The position numbers were made by a program, and so were the translations under genes. The notes beneath the pieces were generated by a model that saw only the letters and a program-made list of their open reading frames with translations, made no database searches and was not told where the DNA came from. 64,000 bases of DNA from Geosiphon pyriformis (lineage: Eukaryota > Glomeromycota > Glomeromycetes > Archaeosporales > Geosiphonaceae), in contig JAAOMT010000261.1 of assembly GCA_016748015.1 (NCBI GenBank), positions 377,487-441,486 on the forward strand. The letters run 5' to 3'. Positions 10,200 through 22,593 of the stretch are shown here, one piece after another (position 1 is the first letter of the stretch; every line of letters starts with the position of its first letter).

Positions 10200-11392
10200 C
10201 TAGACACTTATATGAACAGAAACTGTGTCCTTTATAATTGAAAAAAACAAACAAGATTTACAAAATCCAAAATCTACTCCTACTGTATCAGTTATACCCA
10301 ATAATTTAACTATGTCAGCTGAAAACATTGAAAAAAAATCTGATATCAGAGCAGAAATGGAACTATCATGTGGAATCAGACTGTTTTTTTTCATAAAAGC
10401 ATGGTGCTTGGCATATACCAATCAAATATTCTTCCAGAACACAAGACAGAAATCATGCACAAAATCCACAATATGTTGACTTACAATCTTAGAATTTTTA
10501 AAAACTGAAACAGATTCATGATACCAATCATTAAAAACAAAACTCTTGGACAGTGCTATGCTAACTACAATGTCAGAAACACAAGTGGACAACATTTATA
10601 AAACATAAAAAAAAAAATGAAGTAAACCAGAATGCACACCCCATACAGACACATAAGTACTCAACAACTAAGCATGACCAGCAGCATTAAATGGACAAGA
10701 AAAGGCATGGTTGGATACCTTAACATCATCACAGAACAAGCAAACCACACTGGGGTAATACTTATTATATATTCACTTATGCACAACAACAGGAAGCTGA
10801 TAATGGAAAGCTTTCATGAAATATGTCTGAGAATTAATAGTTCATTTACTAATAAAACCAGCTGCCAAGTGAGAATCAGAATGCCATACCAAAAATGATT
10901 TGAGCCAATTAATCTCTACACACATACTATCTATCATCATCTAAGAACCAGAACTAGTTTCTCAATGTACACAATTAACAGACCAAAAAATCCCTCAAAT
11001 AAAATGTATAGAATTACCAAAAATTACAATATTATTAGCCTTAAGATAACTTTTACTAATCAAATAAGGTAGATATCAATTGGAAATAGCAGCTGCTTTA
11101 GCAAACATATCAGCTTGCTTATTCCCAGAAACACCAAAGTAATCTCTAACCTTATGCCAACTAACATCTAAATTTTTGTGATAAATAATACTTATAATAT
11201 AACAATGTTTGATTGAATACCAATTCCTAAAATCCAGATAAATAGACTTTAAATTCGACCTACACACATCCAAAGCAGTCTGGCTGTCCATAAACAGGTC
11301 CACAGAATAAGAAGGAAGAATACACTCAAGAGCCAAAGCAATAGCCTGCAGTTTTATTATAGTGGAAGACAACAGACCAGAAACCTATACAC
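10200..11392 (-). pseudogene. LINE L1 ORF2, 3' segment (RNase H second half and C-terminus)
   Basis: Reading leftwards from element C, the frame resumes RNase H (KLQAIALALECI with the catalytic Glu region, FMDSQTALDVC, then VRDYFGVSGNKQADMFAKAA). It continues into a C-terminal region with a zinc motif C-L-F-C-D-D-V-K-V-S-N-H-A-F-S-C. It ends KSCLFFSIIKDTVSVHISV at 10200, like L2 (HISA) and L3 (HITA). Several in-frame stops interrupt it. The RNase H start lies on the far side of element C at 18345-18514. Confidence 0.85.
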
Positions 11393-12367
11393 TGTTACCG
11401 GAGGTTTTTGGTCTCTTCTTAGCTCTTGTATGTTTATTGTAATGTTGTTAATTCACGACTATGGAAAGTGTTTGAACCTCCGATAACTAAATTTTATTTT
11501 CAAATTATTTCCTATAATTTGAACTTACTGGGCTTATAAGTAGAATGGCCAATTTCATGCCAGTTGCTTTGTGTAGTTACATTGTAGTAAATGTCAACTC
11601 TTTTCCAGAAATTGCTCATCTAGAAGCTCACTAAAAATGTGTAGTTACTTTGCTGTAAAAGTCAACTCTTCTACAGGAATTTTGTTTGTAGACTACCCTA
11701 ATGATTATAATAAGAAAATAAAAGAAATATAAAAGAAATAGAATTCTGTTAAGAGAAACATTTTCTATCCAGGTCTGGAGTCACTAACAGTTTACTGAAA
11801 TTGGTAGCTAATCAATTTTAAAACATTAGTTGGGTTTTGGTAATTTTTTTTCCAAGTACAATAATTAAAGAATTTGGTTTTTCGAATTATTTGGTATTTA
11901 TTTCTTTTTGTGTATGTAGGAATGGTTCTAAGTGATAAATCTAAAGTAAGATATATTTTCTCGAAGAGAAAAGCTCTTTTTTTATACAACTTGTCATAAC
12001 ACTATTCTATGAACTTGAACTTTGCTTTTTTCTACAATTTCGCTGAACTAAAGATACATTTTGGCAAACTACAAGTTGTTTCTGCAAACTGTTAGATATT
12101 TCGGTGAACTATTAATTATTTTGGCAAATTTCTACAAATTTTGGCAAACTTTTGAATGTTACATATTTCGGGGTATTGCATGATTGATCATTGCACTTAG
12201 GTTACATTTGTGTTATGTACAAATTGGATTATTAATTGATTGGTGATATTTGATAATTTGATTGAATAATAATTAATGATTTTAAAACAATAATATATGC
12301 TAATTAATGATAGGAATTATAAGAGTAATTTCATGTTAATTAATATCTCAAATTTCGGTTGGTAACA
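11393..12367 (-). repeat. gypsy C 3' LTR (975 bp)
   Basis: TGTTAC...GTAACA ends, same length as 17370-18344 and homologous to the B LTRs. On the - strand it contains the tandem GCCGAAAT units (about 12030-12160 in + coordinates) and TATAAAA at 11980-11986. Confidence 0.93.
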
Positions 12368-13055
12368 TAACCTTCTTCTTAAGACTGAGCTCTATCGAAG
12401 TCCAAGTACTGTTTGTAATTTCCAGATAGTAATCCAAGATTATTGAAGAAATTTGGTCTGAAAATTTTTGAAATTCCAGTTCTGTGAGCTTTTCAATGTA
12501 TTAAATCTTCAAGAGTTGTAAAATTGGGTTTTGTAGGACATTTTCACAAGTGTAAAATAGGTCATAAAGCCTAAGAGCAGCTCTTAGTTTATAGTGACTG
12601 TTTGTAGGTCCAGTTGTTGTTTTGAATTCGTTGTGGATTTGTTTCTGAATAGCTTCTTTTGTAAGATTTGCTGCTGTAAGCTCCTGTTTTTGTTCATGAA
12701 GTGTTTTTCTAATGTAGAAATATTTATATATTAAGGGGTATTTGCTGTTTTTTTCATTAAGACACAGTTGAAGTTTTTGTTGAATAGTAGCATTTGGTGG
12801 AATACTAATAGGGGTGAGCAATAAATTTTCCCTTAAAGCAAGCTTCAAAAGTTCTGGTAAATGAATTTCAGAATAACTTCTTGTGTTCTTTTTGTAGGGG
12901 TGATAATTTTGTAAATTTGGGGCTAAATTGGCAACTATTTCTGTTTGGGTATAATTAATATGTTTTCCTGTAATAGTAATAGATAATTCGGATATTGTCT
13001 TTAGAGCTAGCATTAATTTTTGAGATATTTGTTGAATATTTTGAGGGATAGTCAT
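12348..13055 (-). pseudogene. gypsy C third ORF (ORF3), one premature stop
   Basis: An ATG at 13055 opens a frame (MTIPQNIQQISQKLMLALKT) that runs 184 codons to a premature stop at 12501-12503. It continues in frame to TGA at 12348-12350 just inside the LTR, 235 codons in all. Element B has Gln at the premature stop position, so it is a C-to-T break. The start resembles ORF3 of D (ITDNIHSLAQQLFQLIQ). No known domain is visible, and there is no signal peptide or transmembrane stretch. It occupies the place after Pol where some retroelements carry an extra gene. Its presence in both families, and its retention in an element that lost RT, suggest a role in cis, as an accessory protein, or simply in 3' end sequence needed for replication. 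Confidence 0.65.
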
Positions 13056-13529
13056 TATAAAAATTTGAGTGAAAGAAAAATAGATTGAAAAATATTTTTG
13101 GTATGTGAGTTTTTATGTTTATTTTTGTCTTTTCAGTGTGTTTTGTTTTGTGAAATGATTTTTAATTTTATATGAGAATATCTATAGTAAATTTAAATTA
13201 AGTATTCAAGTTGAGAGGTTGTTCAATAACAACTCTTGGTTCTAAATTTTGGGGAATATTTTCAGGCTTAATTAAAGGGGAATGTGTACTAATTTGTGGA
13301 ATTAATGGTTTAGGATTGTTTTTGGAATGATAATGTTTGGAATCAAGATTTTATGTTTCAAGCAGATTTGTTTATTGGACTCAAAAATTTGTTGTGTGGT
13401 TGTTGGCTTTAGACAGGTGTAGATTTCCAGATGTTCTTTAAAGAGTGAAATAGTAATTGGTTGTAGAAGTCATAAAATCTGGTAGGATTTACTTTGTTCA
13501 TTAAGAGCTATGTTTACTGAAACTGTGAA
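13056..13529 (-). other. gypsy C deletion-junction region with Pol tail
   Basis: No intact gene. The right half is a decayed continuation beyond dUTPase (FTVSVNIALN, as FTVPVNIALN in B). The left half, ending at a TAA at 13198-13200, encodes LIKPENIPQNLEP, matching the extreme C-terminus of Pol in D. The RT-RNase H-integrase deletion junction lies between these two parts. Confidence 0.65.
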
Positions 13530-14843
13530 TTATCTAATTGAACCAAAACCATTGGTTCCTCTTTCACTTTTTTCCAATAGTTCTCTTTGACTGACTAATT
13601 GTAAACCTGAAATGTTGATTAAGGGTAAATAAATGACTTGGGCAATTTTTTCAGCATGTTCAATCTTAAACGGCTTGTCAGTTTCGTTTTGAAGTATTAC
13701 TGTTATGTCACCAGTGTATCTAGCATCGATTATTCCTCCTTTGACATTGATTCCTTTGCTTGCCAGAGAGGACTGGGAGGCGATTTGTATCATTGCTCTT
13801 GGTGAAATTTCAAGAGCAATTTTGAGGTTGATTTTTGTGAGGAATTTGGGTTTGAGAACAAGAGTATCCTTGTCTGGATATCTTAAGTCATATCCAGCAT
13901 CAATTTCATGTGCTTTCTCGAGTTTTATTCTTTGTTCATTGTTGTGGAAGTATTTGAGTTGTAATGCAGGCTGATTTTTGATAAGATAGATGGGTGTTGC
14001 TCCAATTTCTTCTGTTGCTTCAGATTCTCCGAATTCAATTTCATTTTTATCATTTTTATTGGGCAGAGGAATGCTAAGAGCATAGCATTCAGGACACCAC
14101 TTTTCATCACAAGGCATAATACATTCTTCACATAGCCTAATGTTTATTTGCTCTAATTGTTGAATTTGAGCTTTTTGGGTTAAATAGGTGTGACTTGCAA
14201 TTTGGTAGTAGACTTCTACTTCATCTTTATAATCGAATCCAGCTAATTCCATAGTGTATTCAATGTATTCTGTTTTCTTTATTTGATGAATATCTTCTTT
14301 AGTAGCTCTATTAATTAATGCCATTGCTAGGTCGAAAATCATTTCAGCATCATGGGGGTAGTAATAAAATTTGTTGAAAGCACTGTTATATGCTGCATTA
14401 AAAGGTGTTCCTTTTTTGACTTTTTCTGAGATTGATAAAGCATATTGGCAGGTTTGATCGCAGACTCCTCCTCTCATTGCTACATCAATCCAATTGCATT
14501 CTTCTGGTAGCATATCTCCACAAGTCAAACAAGGGGTATTGTCCCATTTTCCACTTCTTTTTATTAGATGGCCCCATTGTTCTTTGTGACAAGTCTTGCA
14601 GTAATAACAAGTATGATTTTCATATTCTTCTTCAGGTGAAATGCAAGCTCCCATTGATGAGAGTTTCTTGTGGCAGTTCTTGCATTTGAGTGGAATGTAA
14701 GGGTGTTGTTTTCGTGGTTCTGGTTTTGAATAGAGGACATTCCATCTGGGTGTCACTGGTTCTTCTGTTTTAAAAGAATCATTTGTTGAAAAATACTGTT
14801 GTTCAGTTTTATCAGCCCAATTGGAGGTTGATCCAAGTGCCAT
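13530..14843 (-). pseudogene. gypsy C Cys-rich module and dUTPase (437-codon open stretch)
   Basis: This is the longest open stretch of C; its first Met is internal to the polyprotein frame, not a start. Cys residues fall at 54, 57, 67, 79, 82, 85, 105, 108, 116, 128 and 132, then 238, 241, 245, 250 and 253, consistent with several zinc ribbons separated by a helical-looking segment. dUTPase occupies about 297-437: D-A-G-Y-D-L at 315-320, S-S-L-A-S-K-G at 358-364, I-I-D-A-R-Y-T-G-D at 371-379 (Arg where B has Gly), K-I-A-Q-V-I at 399-404 and R-G-T-N-G-F-G-S at 428-435. The Cys module has no named family that I recognise. Confidence 0.85.
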
Positions 14844-15503
14844 AAATGTTTCAATGATGGGTTTTTCTCTTTCTGGTTCAAATTCAAAAGCCGGGGCTTT
14901 TTCAGAGTGTTTGTTGAATGTACCACAAGTGGCAGGTACTCGGGCATGTTGTCTTTGGTAAGAGATTTGTAGCTCTTGGGTTTTTCAGTCTAATTTTACA
15001 TTGGCTTTTTAAAGCCAGTTGTTTCCAACAAGAGCTTAATACTGGGGAGCATCCATTACAAGAACTTTGACTGAAATGGTAATTCTATCAAGAGTGAATA
15101 GAAAATTGTCAATTTCTCTTACTGGAGTCTTTTTCATGCCATCGGCAGTGACGATTACTGTTTAAGCTGGTTGGTCAACATTTCTCTTTAACTGTTGCAT
15201 CAACTGGTAAGTAATAATACTCCCAGCAGATCCACTATTTAAGATTAATCGAATTGGCTTTCCTTCTACTTCAGCTTCTGTATATATTGCAGTTATGGCT
15301 TTTTGCTCATTAGCTGCTACATTGCTAAGTAAGAATGGTGATTCATTTGCTTCAAATTTGAAAGGGAATATATTTGAAAGATTGGTGTTTTCAGCAATTC
15401 TGGCTGGTGGGATTGTGGTAGGAGTATAAGAAGAGTTTTGTTGTTGTGCTGCAGCTCTACCTTCTGAAAGTGCAGTATGGTAAAAATTCTGTTCTTCTGG
15501 CAT
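14844..15503 (-). pseudogene. gypsy C retropepsin-like protease, catalytic Asp lost
   Basis: In frame with Gag and the Cys-rich module. The active-site motif reads L-I-L-N-S-G-S-A-G-S, with Asn in place of the catalytic Asp kept in B and D, so this copy would be inactive. Stops follow at 15162-15164 and in the second half (for example in the APQY-stop-ALVGNNWL motif), where B has Gln. The changes are all consistent with C-to-T or G-to-A. Confidence 0.8.
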
Positions 15504-17324
15504 CGTAAGATAACTAAGTTGAGTATGATAGTGGTTGGGTCTTGGTTGAGCTGAATTTCAGGGAACCAATTGGTTGTTCGAATTGATTCTATTGTTGTTT
15601 ACTTGGTATCGGCTTTGTGATATGAATTGATTTTGTGAAATTAATCTTTGAGCAGGCACTTAATAATGTTGTGTGGGTGGTTGTTGATATTGCTGTTGAA
15701 TTGGCTGTGGGGCAGGCTGATAATAGTTACTTTGATATTGGGGTCTTGGTAGATAGTATGCTGGTAGTGGTGATTGAAAATAAGATTGCTGTAGTGGAGG
15801 GTAATGTTGATTACTCCTATTTTGTTGGTCTCGTTGTAGCTTTCACCAATCTCTTTTCCAGTAGCCAGGAATTTCACAATAATGGCAATTCTGAGACTGG
15901 TTATTAGAGGGTGATGTGAAGTTGTTTTGATTTCATCTTTGCGGTGGTTGATATCTTTGGGGTTGCTATTGTTGTTGGTTGGTGAAATAGTTTTCAACTT
16001 TTTTTGTGAGTTGGTCAATTTTCTCTTCAGCTGTTAAGCTGGTCTTTCCAATGGCTAAGTTCATGAGTTTTGTACAATTGGCTTCTTCCATGGCCATTTT
16101 ATATCTCTTTGCATGCTGAATGGCAGAGTTTAAATCTTCTGGGGCATGTGGGTAAACTTTTTTAATCAGTTTATTCTTTAAACCAGCAATAAATTGATCC
16201 AAAATTTGAGCATCGGAATAATAATCGTTAGTTTCAAGTTGGCAAATTTGTCTGAGAAGTTTGTTGAATTTTCCAATATAAGTCATGACAGATTTGGAGA
16301 GTTCTTGTTTGATATTGCAAAAATGGTTTCGAAGTGTGATTAAGGTGTTGTTATCAGTGAATTGTTCTAAGAAGGCAGTTTTGAAAACTGTCCAGTCATT
16401 AAAAGGGGTGGTCAAGTTTTTGAACCATTCACCTGCTGTTCCTTTGAGAAAGTAGGGAATTGTTCTTAACATTCTGGCAGCATTCCATCCATTTGCATCT
16501 CCAGCTTTAGTAACTTGGTCAAGCCATTTTTGGGGACTGGTCTCAATGTTTTCTCTATTAAATTCAGGGATTTTTGCAATATATGCTGTCATTTCATCTT
16601 CTTTGTTTTTACTGTCTATTGATTCTTCTTCAGATATTTCAGAGTCGTTTTCTTCGTTTGCTGCTGTCTCAGAGTATTCACTTCAATTTTTAGCTAGAAA
16701 GTCAAAGAGATTGGAACTAGTTTGAAGAGGTTCTTGTTGTCTGGTGGGGCTTCCAGATAATGTAAAATCTTCTAGTCTTGCGAATCGATTTAAGGGTAAA
16801 TTAGGTGTTTGTGTTTGTGCAAGTGAAGCTGGAAAAGGTGTAATAGTAAGTGGAAGTTTTGAACTGGTTCTTTGTTCAGGTGTTTGTAAGTGTTTGGCAG
16901 TTGTTTTTGGTAGTATTGGAGTATTTGGGGTGGTTTTTGAGTATTGCTTCAATTTTTGTTTGCTTTTGTTGCTTGTTTCTGTCTTTGATCCAAAGTCAAT
17001 AGAGTATTGAGACTGTACTGAATATGTTTCTTCACAGTACTTGATAATATTAAAATTAAGTTCTTGAAAGTAAGTGGCAAGTGTTTTGCTGTTAAGGTCT
17101 TCAGTTTCCAACTGTGAATAATGTACTAAATTATTGTAAAGGTTGCTTCTAACTTTTAAGATATTGTAATTTCCAAAAAAATAATTGTTGATGCGGTTTT
17201 CAATATATTGGTATACTAATTTCTTGACAACTTCAATTCCGTCTGAAATGTTGAATCTTTGCTTGCAGTGGGTGTAAATTGACTGGTAATACTCTAGAGT
17301 TGTTGCATCTAGTGTGGTCATCAC
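15504..17324 (-). pseudogene. gypsy C Gag region
   Basis: ATG at 17324 opens a frame (MMTTLDATTLEYYQSIYTHC) with an N-terminal segment, a Pro/Thr-rich linker, the Gag capsid-like domain at 16592-15966 (DQVTKAGDANGWNAARMLRT ... FLKGTAGEWF) and a Gln/Tyr/Pro-rich region. The knuckle reads C-H-Y-C-E-I-P-G-Y-W-K-R-D-W, so its His and last Cys are lost compared with B. Stops occur at 16683 and just downstream of 15966. No frameshift is needed from 17324 through protease and dUTPase. Gag assembles the particle; the RT would have to come from another element. Confidence 0.83.
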
Positions 17325-17351
17325 TTTGAAGTTGGTTTTGCTGTGTTGTTT

Positions 17352-17369
17352 CCGTAAGAGAGCACCAAA
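17352..17369 (-). other. candidate primer-binding site of element C
   Basis: On the - strand the 5' LTR is followed by TTTGGTGCTCTCTTACGG, nearly identical to B. The TGGTGCTC core would pair with a tRNA ending GAGCACCA. Confidence 0.55.
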
Positions 17370-18344
17370 TGTTACCAGAGGTTTTTGGTCTCTTCTTAGC
17401 TCTTGTATGTTTGTTGTAATGCTGTTAATTTACAACTATGGGAAGTGTTTGAACCTCTGATAACTGAATTTTATCTTCAAATTTTTTCTTATAATTTGAA
17501 CTTACTGAACTTATAAGTGGAATGATCAATTCCATGCCAGTTGCTTTGTGTAGTTACGTTGTAGTAAATGTCAACTCTTTTTCAGGAATTGCTCATTTGG
17601 AAGCTCACTAAAAATGTGTAGTTACTTTGTTGTGAAAGTCAACTCTTCTACAGGAATCTTGTCTGTAGGCTACCCTAATGATTATAATAAGAAAATAAAA
17701 GAAATGTAAAAGAAATAGAATTCTGTTAAGAGAAACGTTTTCTATTCAGGCCTGGAGTCACTAACAGTTTACTGAAATTGGTAGCTAATTAATTTCAAAA
17801 CATTAGTTGGGTTTTGGGAATTTTTTTTCCAAGTACAATAATTAAAGAATTTGGTTTTTCTAATTATTTGGTATTTATTTCTTTTTGTGTGTGTAGGAAT
17901 GGTTCTAAATGATAAATCTAAAATAAGATATATTTTCTTGAAGAGAGAAGCTCTTCTTTTATACAACTTGTTGTAACACTATTCTATGAACTTGAACTTT
18001 GCTTTTTTTTACAATTTCACTAAACTAAAGATACATTTCGGCAAACTACAAGTTGTTTCTGCAAACTGTTAGATATTTCGGTGAACTATCAATTATTTCG
18101 GCAAATTTCTACAAATTTTGGCGAACTTTTGAATGTTACATATTTTGGGGTATTGCATAATTAATCATCGCACTTAGATTACATTTGTGTTATGTACAAA
18201 TTGGATTATTAATTGATTGGTGATATTTGATAATTTGATTAAATAATAATTAATGATTTTGAAACAATAATATATGCTAATTAATGATAAGAATTATAAG
18301 AATAATTTCATGTTAATTAATATCTCAAATTTCTGTTGGTAACA
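17370..18344 (-). repeat. gypsy C 5' LTR (975 bp)
   Basis: Same length as the 3' copy and with TGTTAC...GTAACA ends. TATAAAA is at 17957-17963 (- strand) and tandem GCCGAAAT units at about 18020-18140. Differences from the 3' LTR seen by eye are mainly transitions. Confidence 0.93.
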
Positions 18345-21300
18345 ACACCCAAACCCAAATTAATGTCCTCAAAAAAAACAGCAGCACCAGTCTTTACACT
18401 GAGAGTTCCCAAGCCACTTAAAGATCCATCTATATAGACAGAAAGATGACCCACATTAGCATGCAGCAAATTGTCTTTGATGACATCAAATTCATAAAAC
18501 TGCAAAATATCCAAAGAATCGTGATCATCTAAAAGTGGAAAACTGATAGAAAAAACAGTAACACAACCAAAAAATCAAACAGAAAGTTCAAACCAAATGA
18601 GAACAGAGCTATAGGAGTCCAACCACTTCCACTGTTTAAAGGTTTTCCACTTAAAAACAGCACCATTTTGGTCACACAGCTGATCCATTAAAGCAATACT
18701 ATAATGTTAAAGTAAAAAAACACACTTAAGATAAGTTGACTTACAAAGGACAAGAAACATAGAAGTTCCACCCCAAAGACGAAAAGCACTGACTAAAAAG
18801 TTGCCCAAGGACAAATTATACTCTAAAAATATGCACACTATACCCACCAAAAAGTTATTCAAAAGGTTAACACTGACATGAACTAGGAACTATAAAAGAT
18901 AAAGTGAATGCCAGCTGAGGACCTGAAAATCATGTAATCTATAAGAAAATAACTTGTCTAGAATACCAACTAAATTTATAAAAGAAACAACTGAGGCCAA
19001 TTTGCTTTCAGTCTGAACTTGTTTAAACATCTTCAAACTATACAAAGAGAAATGATAGATCACATTATTGGGAAAATCAAGTGGTAGACCAAACTTAGAT
19101 TTCAAGCTTTTGTGAATAAAAACATCCCATTTATTACACACATCAATAGAAATGAAGCTGAATTGAGTTCTATAACTTATGATCAGATGAAAGACTGCAG
19201 ACACCAAGTACACAAACTGTTTATTTGAGATCACTTTTTTCAAAACAAGATTGACAAAAAATCGAACATCTAAATAAGCCTTAGTCATGCTAGGTTTCGA
19301 CAAACCCTTAAAGAACAAAAAAATATCCAGTTAGTGGTGCAACTTTTCTTTTTTGGCAACAGAAATGGACAAGCCACTGATAATTAGATAAGGGTCTTTG
19401 ACCTGACAGTTGATAGGGATGATCACAGTCTTGTCATTATTGATAGAAATATTATTAAACTAAAAAAATTCACTTGTAATATTAAGAATATGTTGTGTAG
19501 CAGCTTGGCTACTACCAACTCAGATCATATCATCGACAAAAGCACCAGTAGTAAAAAATGAGGTCAACCCAGTCTAAGATTCTACTCTGCCAGTTTTGGA
19601 AATAAAATGAGAATTCAACTTATAACCACATATACTTTCTTGTCTTTTAATTTTACACAGAAGTAAATTATAGAATATGTGCCACAGAAGAGGTAAGAAA
19701 ACTTTCTTTTGATCCAACTTATTATGAACAAGGTACCCACCAATCAGGCCAAAATCTGTCATTACTTTGTTAATATGATCATTGTAAAGACCTCCAAAAA
19801 ATCTAATAAATTTGTTACTTATCTTAATTCTTGTTAAACTCCTCCTGAAATGTTTCCAACCAACAGAGTCATAAGCCTTATGCATGTTTTACAAAACCAG
19901 CCAAAATTCATGATTTTTCTCCAAAACATCTTCAATAACAGAACCAACAGCAAAAATAGGAGATTGTGTCATTGTATCCCTTAAAACTAAAAAGTTATTC
20001 TCATAAAGAACATTAAAAGTGCTACAAGCCAGAGAAATTCTGTCAGAAAAAATCTTAGAAAGAATCTTGTGGGCTGTTTTAATCAGAGCAATAGAACAGG
20101 TATTTGTAAAAACACTCTCTCATTCATAAAATTTGGGAATTATTAAGACTTAAACTTCTTTTTAAGACCTAGGCACTGATTCACAAGTCAAATAAAAGTT
20201 CAAAAGCACCAACAGCATATTTAACACTAACTTGTCACAATGCTTTCACAACTCATTTGAGATGCCAAAAAGACCAGCTGCTTTCTTATCTGGCAGATTT
20301 AAAACCACAGCAGACATTTTATCAAACTCTATTAGACACATCACATCAGTAAAGGCACTATTAAAAACATAATTTAAAGACCAATATTGGTGAGACCAAT
20401 TATTAGTAATGTCAGATACCACTTTATACTTTTTAGTCCATCCCTCCATAATCAAATCCACTTTAGACTTAACTAAATCTGGCTCCAGTACCAATTCATT
20501 ATCCACAACCAAATAATCCAGTATTACCTTACAAAAAAGATGCTCCAAAACACTTTTGATAATATAACTCTTGTCCAATTCGAAATTTTCTATCCTTTTA
20601 TTAATAACTGCCTTAATACAGAACTCTTTTGCATGCTCTAACTCCATTATTTTAGAAAAACAGTAAGACTTCCTTGTCTTAGCCAAAACCAAGCAAATTG
20701 TATCAAAATTAAATCCCAAAAGAAACAAAGATTTTACTGTCAATGCACCAGCTGTGTCAAGTCCATCTTATGCATCCAACAATGCTGTAAAATTCTCACT
20801 AAAAACCAAATGGGAAGCCTTAACCAACCTGAACACCAACAACTTCAGTTTATAAAACTTAGAAGACTCTTTGGTGAAAATCTCATCATAATTTTTAAAC
20901 CATTTCCTTTTAAATATCTTATTAGCCAAAAGAATCATTGTTTTGCAAATGACATCTCACATTGCACCCAGATCTAAATACTTCATAGAAACTGTAAACT
21001 TACTAGAGAACATCACTGCATTGGCTGCTGTAACATCTTTGAAATTGTTCTATTTTGTATTATCAACACCCTTAAAATCAAATTTCCAATGGTTTTTATT
21101 AGCTTACTTGTGAAAAAAGTTTAACTGCATATCCAAAAGTCCACCCAAATCTACAGACACAAAGACTGCTTGGTGATCAGTGTTAAAATGTTCACTAACA
21201 TCCAAAATATTATGACCTACTACTACATTAACCAAATTATAAGAAACAAATAAATAGTTTATTGTTTTTTTGGCACTTCTAGAATTTTTCCATGTAGAAC

Positions 21301-21697
21301 TTCTTGCAACTAGACTTTTTAACAGAGAATTCATTAACTCTATATTGAGATACTTCTTGAAATTAGCACATTTATATAAACCATCTTTATTGAAGTTTTC
21401 ATCCAAGACAATAAAAGAAGATTCATTTACTGCTCTTATAATCAAAGAGTTGATCTTGCCAACTTAAGAAAAATGAACAGCCAGAAAAGCACCAGCATAG
21501 AACCCCAAAATTAAAACAGAAAGTTTATCTTTAAAAAGCAACTTAACAGATAGAAGCTAACCAGACATCTTAGAAACTTTGTATACATGATGAGCCAAAG
21601 AAATGTTTATAATAATAGCAATACCAGAATTCAAGTAACCAGAGTCCAAACCAGAAGTAAAAACACAGACATCATCAAACTTATTAGCAATTCACAG
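18345..21697 (-). pseudogene. LINE L1 ORF2, middle segment (endonuclease to start of RNase H)
   Basis: From 21697 leftwards: the rest of the APE-type endonuclease (the GGDFN motif reads D-E-N-F-N, then NSRSAKKTINYL and NTDHQAVF). The RT follows: motif region KKAAGLFGISNEL before a stop at 20246-20248, then KAYDSVGWKHF near 19870 and F-V-D-D near 19530, so the RT aspartates are kept. A connection region comes next, then the start of RNase H (VYIDGSLSGLGTLSVKTGAAVFFEDI), cut by element C at 18345. Many stops, mostly at Trp or Gln positions of sister copies, inactivate it. Confidence 0.87.
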
Positions 21698-22579
21698 TGT
21701 TACAGGTGATTATTTGGGGTTTTAAGTCAAATAACAAACTTATAACTTGGTGCTCAAAAGCTATTTGCGTTGATAATAATGATCTGAAAGTTTTGGTGCT
21801 CTGAAGGTTTTCCAAATAAGTTCTTTGTATAATGGACAGAGATTCAGTAGTATTGGTATTCGCAATTTTGTTTTAGTTGTTTCCCAATTTCTTTTTCAGC
21901 TTGGTGGCCAGATTTATTTTGGCAGTCATGCTCTTTTGGTAAGCTATCTGTTAATATATATATTATTACCCTTATTTCTGGGTCTTTTACCAGGCTATCC
22001 ATGATGTCAATAACTCAGCACTTTAATCCTCAATCAATTAGTATACAACAATAAAATCAAAGAAAAGAAAATAAAGAAAAAAAGAAAAATAAAAGAAATA
22101 AAAAAATAGCCAAGACAATGCACAAGTTAGTATCCCATCAATAGTCATGATCAAGAGCTATTGTTCCAGTGTGGTTAAGTATCAATGTCTATCAACATGA
22201 AGTGTTAATAGTGGAGAATAGATTATGATAACAAATAGTTATTTTATTAGATGATTGTGAATTAGAAGATTGCTTAGATTAAATCTAAACCGAAAGGTCT
22301 GTCTTTTCTACTTTTAATACTACTGCTATATATACATAATTGAGATTCTTCAATTCCTCAATTCTTCTCAACAGGAATCTTGGAACTCTTGAAATCCTGC
22401 AATTCCTTTGAGAGAAATTCTGCAATTCTGCAATTCTGTAATTCCTCATCAGAGAATCCTAAAATTTCTGGAATTCTGCAATTCTTCTAAGAGGAATCCT
22501 GGAATTTCACATTTACTACATCTACTTCTGATTGGCTAATAACTATGCTAATATGTTTTTTATATTTCTATAAGTAACA
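21698..22579 (-). repeat. gypsy D 3' LTR (882 bp)
   Basis: TGTTAC...GTAACA ends, same length as 31008-31889. About 22341-22510 is an imperfect tandem array of GGAATTC/CTGGAATTC-like units, and TATATATA lies at 22327-22334, the spot where B hit the homologous LTR of A. Confidence 0.93.
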
Positions 22580-22593
22580 TTATTTCCTTCTTT

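Larger units (their letters stand above)
11393..18344 (-). mobile_element. Ty3/gypsy element C, RT-less (non-autonomous)
   Basis: Two 975-bp LTRs flank 5,002 bp of internal sequence. The flanks are ACAC on both sides (11389-11392 and 18345-18348). Gag, protease, Cys-rich module and dUTPase share one - strand frame broken only by stop codons. After dUTPase there is no RT, RNase H or integrase. Instead the sequence passes to a stretch matching the C-terminal tail of Pol in D (IKPENIPQNLEP against IQPNEIPQDLEP), then to ORF3. C is therefore an internal-deletion derivative of an element organised like D. Confidence 0.9.
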
